From contig JAPPKD010000367.1 of NCBI GenBank assembly GCA_028820215.1, forward strand, positions 1-64,000: 64,000 bases of DNA, read 5' to 3'. Numbering within the stretch: position 1 is the first letter of the stretch; every line of letters begins with the position of its first letter. The notes under the pieces are model-generated. The model searched no databases. It saw only the letters and a program-made list of their open reading frames with translations, and was not told where the DNA came from. Shown here piece by piece: positions 17,767 to 25,003 of the stretch. This stretch comes from Spirochaetaceae bacterium (GTDB lineage Bacteria > Spirochaetota > Spirochaetia > SZUA-6 > Bin103). A program made the position numbers and the translations under genes.

Positions 17767-19534
17767 CGCCGCTCGCGGTCGCGGGGTCCCACTCCACCGT
17801 GCGCTCCGCCTGATACGGCGACGGCTGCCAGTCGTTGCCGGAAATGGTCACCCGGCTGGAAAGCTCCACCCAGATGGAGCCGCGTTCGGGATTGTTCTGC
17901 GCTCGCGAGGTGGGATTGCTGAACGTGTTGCCACGCACCGTCACGTCCCGCGCGGAGCTTATGATCATGGCCCTGCGCGGGTAGTCCACGAAGCGGTTGT
18001 TCTCGAAGAGAAGGTCCCGGAAGATCGGGTAGGCGGTGCGAAAGAGGGAACCCGAGTCGCCGATGGTGCTGGTGGGGTTGGGCGAGCCCTGCGGAGTCAC
18101 CGGCACCCCCGCGGGCAGGAACGCGCTGAGGTACACCACCGCCTTGCCCCAGTCGTTGACGTCGCAGGTGTCGAACGTGTTGTCGCGGACGATCAGGTCC
18201 TCGACCCCCATTCCCTCCGACCACATGCCGAGGCTGGCGCCGGTCTCGATCTGCACCGCGGCACCCTGGTTCCGGTAGAACCGGTTGCCTTCCACCAGTC
18301 CGTGGCACGCCTGCAGCAGGACGCCGCGCGCGCGGTTCTCGTGGAAATGGTTGCCGCGGATCAGGTAGTGGGAGCTGTCGTAGCGGCGGTTGAACAGGAT
18401 GGTCTGCGGATCCAGGTTCGGCGGCAGCACGTCGGCGAAGGCCAGCTCGCACTCGTCGTCCGGCAGGTAGCGGACGTCGGTGACGTGGCTCGCGAACCCG
18501 GTGGGCGACAGGTCGGGACGGCGGAGTTCGACCGGATCTCCCGCGTGCAGCGGCCGCGCGTCCTCGCGGACGTTGCGCGCGATCAGCGATTGGCGCCGCA
18601 CGTCGCGCAAGCCCATCGAGATGTTGTCGTGGATGTTCAGGCAGTCGTCGCCGTGGAAGCTGAAGTCGCAGCCCTCGAGCCTGCAGAACCCGCGGCTCTG
18701 GGCCAGGTGCATGCCGTCCGAGGTGGTGGTGATGCGGCGGGTGGCGCCCGGTCGCAGGGCGATCCTGCAGCCCACCGCCTCCCAGTTGGCGGTGTCGCCG
18801 TGGACGATGAAACCGGCCCCGGGCGCCGAGTGGACGGTGATGCGCTGCAGCGACAGGTGGCGGCAGTCGCTGATCGTGAACGCGGGAGAGTCGTGCAGGA
18901 AGTGCCGTACCAGGTACACGGATCCCGGCGTGAACAGAAGCTCGGACACGGCGTCCAGATCGAGGTGGCAGCGCAGCACGTTGGCGCCGGCCTTGCGCAC
19001 CCGGCTGAACCCGCGCCCGTGCTCCCTGCCCCCTTCGCACCCCGGCGTGAGCCGCTGCGGGTCCAGCGCGTTCATGGTGGCGAACGTCATGTCGGCGTCG
19101 ACGGTGTCGTGCTCGGTGAACTCCAGGTCGACCCAGTCGCGCGTCGGTCCGGTACCGCGCACGTGGGCCACGCTGGCCAGCGGCGCCGTACCCCAGTCCC
19201 AGTCGACCACCAGGTCCCGCAGGACCACGCGCCGGCAGTCGGAGACGTGGACGAAGTCCTCGTCCCTGCTGAAGATCAGCTCGGCGCCGTTGCCGTCGAG
19301 CGTGAAGTCCTCCAGGCCGCGCAGGCAGAGGGGACGCGCCGTCGCGAAGCGGTAGATTCCCGGGGGAACGCTCAGCGTGGAGACTCCCCGTTCGCGGCTG
19401 TCGTCGAGCGCCTTCTGGAAGGCGCCGTAGTTGTCGGCGGCGGCCGGATCGGCGCCGTAGTCCCGGACCGACGCCCGTTTCTCGCGAAGCGGGGCGGGCG
19501 CGGTCACGGGGACGGTCAGTTCCTCTGCTCGCAT
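17750..19534 (-). CDS. right-handed beta-helix protein, GH110-like
   Basis: A 594-residue protein with a YGADPAAADNYGAFQKAL N-terminus typical of pectate-lyase-fold enzymes, followed by repeating parallel beta-helix coils. The segments TTTSDGMHLAQSRGF (Asp273) and FSFHGDDCLNIH (Asp296-Asp297) resemble the catalytic D and DD pattern of GH110 alpha-1,3-galactosidases. Other beta-helix glycosidases or lyases remain possible. The start ATG 19534 has GAGAGGA immediately before it; spacing is short, but the only in-frame alternative is TTG 19567. It follows the solute-binding gene on the same strand, separated by a hairpin and a palindrome, so it may be transcribed by read-through or its own promoter. 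No clear signal peptide is seen. Confidence 0.75.
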   Translation of the reverse strand: MRAEELTVPVTAPAPLREKRASVRDYGADPAAADNYGAFQKALDDSRERGVSTLSVPPGIYRFATARPLCLRGLEDFTLDGNGAELIFSRDEDFVHVSDCRRVVLRDLVVDWDWGTAPLASVAHVRGTGPTRDWVDLEFTEHDTVDADMTFATMNALDPQRLTPGCEGGREHGRGFSRVRKAGANVLRCHLDLDAVSELLFTPGSVYLVRHFLHDSPAFTISDCRHLSLQRITVHSAPGAGFIVHGDTANWEAVGCRIALRPGATRRITTTSDGMHLAQSRGFCRLEGCDFSFHGDDCLNIHDNISMGLRDVRRQSLIARNVREDARPLHAGDPVELRRPDLSPTGFASHVTDVRYLPDDECELAFADVLPPNLDPQTILFNRRYDSSHYLIRGNHFHENRARGVLLQACHGLVEGNRFYRNQGAAVQIETGASLGMWSEGMGVEDLIVRDNTFDTCDVNDWGKAVVYLSAFLPAGVPVTPQGSPNPTSTIGDSGSLFRTAYPIFRDLLFENNRFVDYPRRAMIISSARDVTVRGNTFSNPTSRAQNNPERGSIWVELSSRVTISGNDWQPSPYQAERTVEWDPATASGVTTTD

Positions 19535-19545
19535 TCCTCTCTCAT

Positions 19546-19555
19546 CCCAATTGGG
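19546..19555. promoter_or_regulatory. perfect palindrome CCCAATTGGG before the beta-helix gene
   Basis: The 10-base palindrome lies 11 bases upstream of the ATG at 19534. A further half-site CCCAATT occurs at 19563-19569, and the outer CTCAT/ATGAG flanks also mirror each other. This could be an operator or part of an RNA fold. No binding factor can be named. Confidence 0.35.
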
Positions 19556-19575
19556 AGACGAGCCCAATTAATGAG

Positions 19576-19610
19576 AAGGGCACGCCGGCTGTTTGTACCG
19601 GCGTGCCCTT
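19576..19610 (-). terminator. 13-bp hairpin after the solute-binding gene
   Basis: AAGGGCACGCCGG (19576-19588) pairs perfectly with CCGGCGTGCCCTT (19598-19610) across a nine-base loop. It lies 62 bases past the stop of the minus-strand binding-protein gene. The minus-strand sequence after the stem is CTCATTAATT, which lacks a clear U-run. It may therefore be a weak terminator or an mRNA-stabilising hairpin rather than a strict intrinsic terminator. Confidence 0.7.
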
Positions 19611-19671
19611 TGCGACGACCGAGCGTCGCTGGTCGTGACGAATGGTCACGCCCCCCGGGGGGCGCGACGGT

Positions 19672-21282
19672 TTACATACCCAGGTTGGCGCGGTAGATGC
19701 TCGTCGCCTCGGCCTCGAACTGCGCGAGTCCGGCCTGACCGGCCTTCTCCTGGAACTCCGCGATCAGGCTGACCGCCTCGGCCTCGCTGTCAGCGAAGAC
19801 CATGCGGGCGAAGTAGTCCTCGAACAGCTTCTCCACCCGCTCGCGGATGATGCCGATGTCGCTGTCACCGCGGATCGGGACGTACAGCTCGGGACCGGCC
19901 GTGAAGTAGGGTGACATCATCTCGACGAAGGCGACGTCGTTCGGACTCGGTCCATTCTGCCAGCGGGGTGCGCCCAGCTTGATGCCGTCCAGGGTGATGA
20001 TCGGCGGCAGATGTACCCCGGCCGTAATCATGTTGGTCCAGTCGGCATTGACCATCTCCAGGAACTCCGGGAACCAGGTCGGCAGCCCGTCCGGGAAGAG
20101 CGGGGTGACGTAGTTGTCAGCATTGTACGAGAAGTGGGGGCCGTTCACCGGGTCACCGGTCCAGGCCTCGCCCTCGACACCGACGGACGTGTCCACGAAC
20201 CCCTCGGGGCTGGCGTAATACTGGACGAAGCGGATGGCGCGATCCGACTTGTCCGACGCGGTCGGGAACAGGTCGGCCATCCACGGCGTGCGCCACAGGC
20301 TGTAGGCATAGGTGTCCCACGGAGGCAGCACGTAGCGCGTGGTGCCGGTCTCGCCTATGGGCATGGCCTGCCCGGGGGGACAGTCGTTGGTCATGATCAC
20401 GATGACGTTGCCGGCCACCCATTCCTCATGGACCTCGGACGTCCAGATGAGCGCCTCCTCCGGGTACAGGCCCTCACGCGCCAGCTTGTTCATGAACTTG
20501 ATCGCCTCCGGGAACGCCGGGTGGCTGGTGTAGTACTTGATCTCCTTGGCGTCGGGGTCGGCGTAGTAGTTGCCCCACGTGTGGTTGGTGCCGAAGTGGT
20601 AGGTGAACCACGCGTGCTTGGTGTTCTTGTCGCCCAGGACCGGGATCTTGTCCGGATGGTTCGCCGCCATGGCCTTGACCGCTTCATAGAACTGGTCGGC
20701 GTTGCGGATCTCCGGCGCGCCGATCTCGTCGAAATAGTCCTGGCGCACGCCGAAGCGCGGCAGCCAGCACGGAATCGCGAACCCGACCTCGGCCGCTATG
20801 GCGGCGTCCTTCGCCCCCAAGTTGCCGCCGAATGCCAGCCGATAGGTCTTGCCGTCGGTGTGCGCGTAGGTGCCGCCCAACAGCTCCGGGCCGATGGCGT
20901 CGTCCAGGTAGGTGCGGAAGCTCGGCGCATGCGCATCGATCAGCTCATTGATGTCATGGACCAGCCCGGCGTCCATCAACTGCGGCACGCCCGGATTGTT
21001 CCAGTCGACGACCATCAGGTCCGGCCAGTCGTTGCTGGCGATCATGAGGTTGATGTCCTGGCCCGTCGAGTCGTCCTCGGGCGGCTTGCGGATTTCCAGG
21101 TTGACGCCGGTCTTCTCGGTGACGAGCTCGGCTCCCCGGCCCTCCCACGGCTGGAACCAGCCGCGGTCCGAGTAGACCTTCAGCGTCACGGACGACGTGT
21201 CCATCATCCAGTCGTCGGCGAACACGGGTGCGGCGGCGCACAGCATGCTCGCCACGACTGCGAATACCACGGTTCTTCTCAT
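19672..21282 (-). CDS. extracellular sugar-binding protein of an LplB/YtcP-type importer
   Basis: This 536-residue protein has a Sec signal (MRRTVVFAVVASMLCAAAPVFA, probable cleavage before DDW) and the two-lobe layout of LipO/YtcQ-type solute-binding proteins. Examples are the LMIASNDWPDLMVVDW segment and the aromatic-rich core HFGTNHTWGNYY. It should capture an oligosaccharide outside the membrane for the permeases at 13524-15406. ATG 21282 is chosen for its strong RBS (AGAAGGAGA about seven bases upstream) and exact signal-peptide N-terminus; a longer in-frame extension is rejected. A 9-bp hairpin lies in its leader (21315-21335) and a 13-bp hairpin follows its stop. Its length equals that of the second binding protein at 39425-41035. 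Confidence 0.92.
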   Translation of the reverse strand: MRRTVVFAVVASMLCAAAPVFADDWMMDTSSVTLKVYSDRGWFQPWEGRGAELVTEKTGVNLEIRKPPEDDSTGQDINLMIASNDWPDLMVVDWNNPGVPQLMDAGLVHDINELIDAHAPSFRTYLDDAIGPELLGGTYAHTDGKTYRLAFGGNLGAKDAAIAAEVGFAIPCWLPRFGVRQDYFDEIGAPEIRNADQFYEAVKAMAANHPDKIPVLGDKNTKHAWFTYHFGTNHTWGNYYADPDAKEIKYYTSHPAFPEAIKFMNKLAREGLYPEEALIWTSEVHEEWVAGNVIVIMTNDCPPGQAMPIGETGTTRYVLPPWDTYAYSLWRTPWMADLFPTASDKSDRAIRFVQYYASPEGFVDTSVGVEGEAWTGDPVNGPHFSYNADNYVTPLFPDGLPTWFPEFLEMVNADWTNMITAGVHLPPIITLDGIKLGAPRWQNGPSPNDVAFVEMMSPYFTAGPELYVPIRGDSDIGIIRERVEKLFEDYFARMVFADSEAEAVSLIAEFQEKAGQAGLAQFEAEATSIYRANLGM

Positions 21283-21314
21283 CGCAAATCTCCTTCTGAG
21301 AGCGTAGTGGAATC

Positions 21315-21335
21315 GGCGTCTCGCCGCGAGACGCC
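21315..21335 (-). promoter_or_regulatory. leader hairpin upstream of the solute-binding gene
   Basis: GGCGTCTCG (21315-21323) and CGAGACGCC (21327-21335) form a perfect 9-bp stem with a three-base loop, 32 bases upstream of the ATG at 21282. It may act as an operator, a 5' stabiliser or a terminator of the decayed gene beyond. No specific role is shown by sequence. Confidence 0.4.
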
Positions 21336-21390
21336 CTTGTGGTACGCCCACGGTACCGCGATTCTGCGTGCCGGCACAACCGACCGTAGC

Positions 21391-22395
21391 GACGGCCGGC
21401 GGTACTGGTTCATCGACGAGATCACCGGCATCACCGACGGCTGACCCGAACGGATCAAGTGGCTGCGCGACAACGATGCCCGCTTCCGCACGGACACGGT
21501 CGTGCTCGCCGGCTCGTCGGCCGCCGATCTCACCGCGTCAGTGAAGGCGCTCGCCGGCAGGCGCGGCACGGCCAGCGATCCCGACCACGCGCTGCTGCCG
21601 ATGGGATTCCGCACCTTCACGCGCCTGCTCGCGGACGAGCCGGTTGGGCCGACATCGGTCCGCTGCGAGCGACCGACCTGACCCCGCGCCTGCTGGCCGA
21701 AGCCGCGCACGCCCTGGCAACTTGGCTGGACATGCTGGTCGATGGGTGGGAGGCATACCTGCCCGTAGGTGGTTTCCCGGGTGCCGTGTCGAGCTACCTG
21801 AGCGCCCGTGAGGATGCTCCGTCGTTGGTTCGGGGTTGGTCGACGTCGTTCACGGCGACGCGATCCGGCGCGCCGACTGGTCGCGCGCACGGACCGCCGC
21901 CTTCCTGCAGCGGATTGCGCAAGGCCTGTGTGCCCCGGTAAACGCTTCTGCCGTGGCTGACGACATCGATGCCTCCTTGTCTGGCGTACGCCGGCGACTC
22001 GACGAGCTGCGGGAGGCGTCGTGGCGTGGCCGTGCTACCAGGAGGATGGGCTGCGGCGAAGCTGAGTGCCGGGGCGACGCTGGCGTCCTGTCCGAGCAGC
22101 AGCTCGGAATGGCGCTCTTGCGCAGCTTCGAGCGTGATCGACCGGGAAGCTACCTCGGCTTCGATCGCGTGCTGTACCATCGAACGCGAACCCGTCGAGA
22201 TCGACTTCGTGAGCGTCGAGCCCGGCGACTGCTCATCGAGTCGAAGTACGTCGACGGCCGTTGGCGGCGGGACGCGCACACGCTGCGTGCCTCACGCGGC
22301 CGCGCCATCGTCGCCACGCGCTCGGAGCTCAACCTCGACGATCCCGATGTCCTCACCCTGCCGGCGGCACTGCTGGCTGGCTGCTCGACAGTTGA
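21391..22395 (+). pseudogene. AAA ATPase / DUF4143 protein, multiply disrupted remnant
   Basis: Pieces of a DUF4143-type ATPase are readable in changing frames. Frame 1 gives a Walker-B-like RRYWFIDEITG, then a TGA at 21442, then the IKWLRDNDARF and MGFRTFTRLLADEP segments up to another TGA at 21679. Frame 3 continues with DLTPRLLAEAAHALATWLDM. Frame 2, from about 21830, carries VDVVHGDAIRRADWSRARTA, QGLCAPVNASAVADDIDASL, a scrambled section, and IESKYVDGRWRRDAHTLRAS near the end. The Walker A N-terminus is missing. At least two in-frame stops and three frame changes show an old, dead gene. Such AAA/DUF4143 genes are common mobile or conflict-associated genes of unclear role. Only the gene family is inferred; boundaries are approximate. 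Confidence 0.85.
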
Positions 22396-22528
22396 CGGAG
22401 CCCGCAATACATTTCACGAGGCCAGCAGGAGCTTTCGATACTGCAACATCGACTCTACATGCACGAACGAACCGTTCACCGTACGGTCGACTGACGACAT
22501 CCAATCGACGAGGTAGGTAAGGACCATC

Positions 22529-23443
22529 ATGCCACCTACGATCACGCCCAGATTGATCGAACTCACCTACGAAGCGGCACTCAAATCATACTGGAGAAAG
22601 AAAGCTCTGCGGATGTTTCTTCGCACATCCTCTGTCAGCGACAGTTATCTCTCTTCATGGGCGGAAGATGAGACCAAGAGGGTGTTTCTGGACCGCCTAT
22701 TTGAAGAGCTGCAAACCTTCGACGATGGAAAGTCAGCTATCGCCAAGATGGCCAAGAGCTTATCGGAACAGACAACCTTCCCCGACCTCAGGAACTGGGA
22801 GGACTCCAAACAGAAGATTGCAGAAGCCCAAATAGCCGTACACGAACTGGGAACCTATCTCAGGCAACAGAGCGATGCAGCGAAGTCGGAGCAGACCAGA
22901 AAAGACACTCAAAGACGCGCGCAGGAAGCGGCTTCCAAGCTTCAACGTTCTATTTCTGACAGACAGGAGCTCCAAAGAAAGCTAGATGAACTTCGGAAGC
23001 AGATTGGCACTCCAGAGGGCGGATTTGCCTTCGAGAAGTGGTTCTACGACTTCCTTGATTATTCGGACATTGCGAATAAGCGGCCATACCGCAGTCGTGG
23101 CCGTCAGATAGACGGCTCGGTGACACACGATGGCACAACGTATCTTGTAGAATTGAAGTTCACCGAAGCGCAGTCCGATGCGACTGACATAGACTCCCTC
23201 AAGTCAAAGGTTGAGAGCAAAGCCGACAACACGATGGGCATATTTCTATCCATGTCGGGGTACTCGAAGGTTGCGGTGGACGAGGCATCGGGCCGGCGCT
23301 CAACTCTCCTGTTGTTGGATCATGGACACGTTTACTTGTGCCTCCTGGGTGCACTTGACTTTGGAGATATTATTTCCAGAGTACGACGGCACGCATCTCA
23401 AACAGGAGAGTCCTACTTGCCTACGGGTAGATTTGGCGATTGA
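22529..23443 (+). CDS. PD-(D/E)XK (Mrr-like) nuclease with coiled coil
   Basis: A 304-residue protein. Residues 1-90 are helical; 95-158 are rich in K, E, Q and R with heptad-like spacing and likely form a coiled coil. Residues 165-290 form a restriction-endonuclease fold, with Glu169 in FEKWFYDFL, Asp195 in RQIDGS and the Glu208-x-Lys210 pair in TYLVELKFT. The pattern matches Mrr_cat-type DNA-cleaving domains used in restriction or defence. The ATG at 22529 follows GTAAGGA. The gene is visibly AT-richer than the surrounding DNA and uses AT-ending codons freely, which points to recent transfer. No methylase is adjacent, so a modification-dependent or non-restriction role is possible. It sits just after the DUF4143 remnant, in front of the AAA/protease pair. 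Confidence 0.8.
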   Translation: MPPTITPRLIELTYEAALKSYWRKKALRMFLRTSSVSDSYLSSWAEDETKRVFLDRLFEELQTFDDGKSAIAKMAKSLSEQTTFPDLRNWEDSKQKIAEAQIAVHELGTYLRQQSDAAKSEQTRKDTQRRAQEAASKLQRSISDRQELQRKLDELRKQIGTPEGGFAFEKWFYDFLDYSDIANKRPYRSRGRQIDGSVTHDGTTYLVELKFTEAQSDATDIDSLKSKVESKADNTMGIFLSMSGYSKVAVDEASGRRSTLLLLDHGHVYLCLLGALDFGDIISRVRRHASQTGESYLPTGRFGD

Positions 23444-23980
23444 ACTCTATACACTCTCCTTCTGATCTTCGGCGACCGATCAGCAGGGCTGTGTAGGAGA
23501 TTCTATGGTGCCACCATCGGACAGCGGCATTCGCGCGAGTGGGTAGGGGCGGGTACGAGACCACGTGAACGGCGATGGTCGAAGCTCAGTGGGCAACCGG
23601 CAGGGAGGGCTGATCGACGGTCGGGCCGGTGTGTTCTCGTGGCGGTTGCCTTGTACACTTAGGTGACCCTGCTCACGGAGCTCAAGGGTTTCCGCGTGCG
23701 ATATGGAGCATCGCTTGAGAGACGGCCCGTGCCGGCGTGCGAAGAGACCCTTCCATTGCCGTCGCACGATTCGAAGCGGTCGAGAACGCCCGCCGGATCA
23801 AGATTGTCGTTCCCGATTACGGCGCATAACCGCATGCAGCCCCTTCCGAAGGCCAAGCGACCGCTTGTGCCGGCCTGCTCCGCATCGATCGGGCACCGTA
23901 GTGGACGCTTCACCCCCAGCCCGCATACCATGGGAAAAACGCGCTCCGACCCGGAGCAGCGGGGACACGGGGGTACTGTC
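23444..23980 (+). other. 537-base gap between nuclease and AAA gene
   Basis: No recognisable gene is found. The frame of the AAA gene stays open back to about 23663, but that stretch has no protein-like pattern or family similarity that I recognise. Composition is intermediate. Promoters of the AAA/protease unit probably lie here; a small or decayed gene cannot be excluded. Confidence 0.45.
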
Positions 23981-25003
23981 ATGGCGCGGAGCGACCTCCT
24001 CGTTTCGCTGGTGAAGGCCGGATCGAGCGGTGACGCGACGCGCGCCCGCTCCGTCACGGAAGCGATCATCGCCGAGGAACGCGCAAAACGTCACAATGTG
24101 CTCGCTGAGCGACTGACGGAGGCGATGCATGTGAACGGCGCCAGTCCCGCCACGGCGAGATTCGCCGGCCATGGCCAGCGTCATCGGGAGTTTCTTCTTG
24201 AGTTGACGCCTCGCCGCCGGATCGAGGATCTGATTCTCTCCGATCTTGCACGGCGGGCATGCGACGAGTTGATCGAGGAGCAGCATCGGGCAGCACTCCT
24301 GCGGGCGCATTCGCTGGAGCCCCGACATCGTATGTTGCTGGTCGGACCTCCCGGCAACGGCAAGACGTCCCTCGCAGAGGCCATCGCGGAAGCGTTGGCG
24401 GTGCCGTTCTTCGTGGTGCGCTACGAAGCGATGATCGGCAGCTTTCTCGGGGAAACCGCCACGCGCCTGAAGCGTGTCTTCGACTACGCCAGCACGACCC
24501 CCTGCGTGCTGTTCTTCGACGAGTTCGATGCGGTGGGCAAGGAGCGCGGCGACCTTCACGAGACCGGAGAGATCAAACGGGTGGTTACGTCGTTGCTGAT
24601 GCAGGTTGACGATCTGCCCAGCTACACCGTGGTCGTAGCCGCCACCAACCACGCCGAACTGCTTGACCGCGCTGCGTGGCGCCGGTTCCAGGTGCGCCTC
24701 CTGCTTAACCCGCCGACAAGGCGGAACCTGACTGCGTATATCGCACGGTTCGCCGCTACCCTTGACGAGCCGCTTGGCCGGACACCCGATACGATTGCCA
24801 AGACCCTAGGCGGCATCAGTTACGCGGAAGCTGAGGAATTCTGTCGCGACGTGCGCCGCCGCCGCACCCTCGCGATGGGAGAGCAGCCGCTCAAGGCCAT
24901 CGTTGCCGAGCGGTTGAAGCTGTGGGCCGAGCGCTCGCGCGCATCCGCACGCCAGGAGACATCGGATGGCGGAGTTTCCGTTACTCCCGATCCCCACTCC
25001 TGA
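23981..25003 (+). CDS. AAA+ ATPase paired with subtilisin-like protease
   Basis: A 340-residue protein with a helical N-terminal part (1-100) and one AAA+ module: Walker A GPPGNGKT at 122-129, Walker B LFFDEFD near 177-183, sensor-1 Asn in VVAATNH (Asn223) and arginine-finger candidates in AAWRRFQ. It belongs to the FtsH/proteasomal-type AAA clade by pattern. It probably remodels or presents a substrate to, or regulates, the protease encoded next. The ATG at 23981 is chosen because the protein-like sequence begins there; the open frame extends upstream without family character. The downstream gene starts inside its last 38 bases in another frame, so the two are tightly linked. Codon usage is less GC-rich than that of neighbours. 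Confidence 0.85.
   Translation: MARSDLLVSLVKAGSSGDATRARSVTEAIIAEERAKRHNVLAERLTEAMHVNGASPATARFAGHGQRHREFLLELTPRRRIEDLILSDLARRACDELIEEQHRAALLRAHSLEPRHRMLLVGPPGNGKTSLAEAIAEALAVPFFVVRYEAMIGSFLGETATRLKRVFDYASTTPCVLFFDEFDAVGKERGDLHETGEIKRVVTSLLMQVDDLPSYTVVVAATNHAELLDRAAWRRFQVRLLLNPPTRRNLTAYIARFAATLDEPLGRTPDTIAKTLGGISYAEAEEFCRDVRRRRTLAMGEQPLKAIVAERLKLWAERSRASARQETSDGGVSVTPDPHS

Noticed and set aside
23663..23980. In-frame N-terminal extension of the AAA+ ATPase
   Set aside because: The extra 106 residues have no protein-like pattern and no RBS supports the start; ATG 23981 is preferred.
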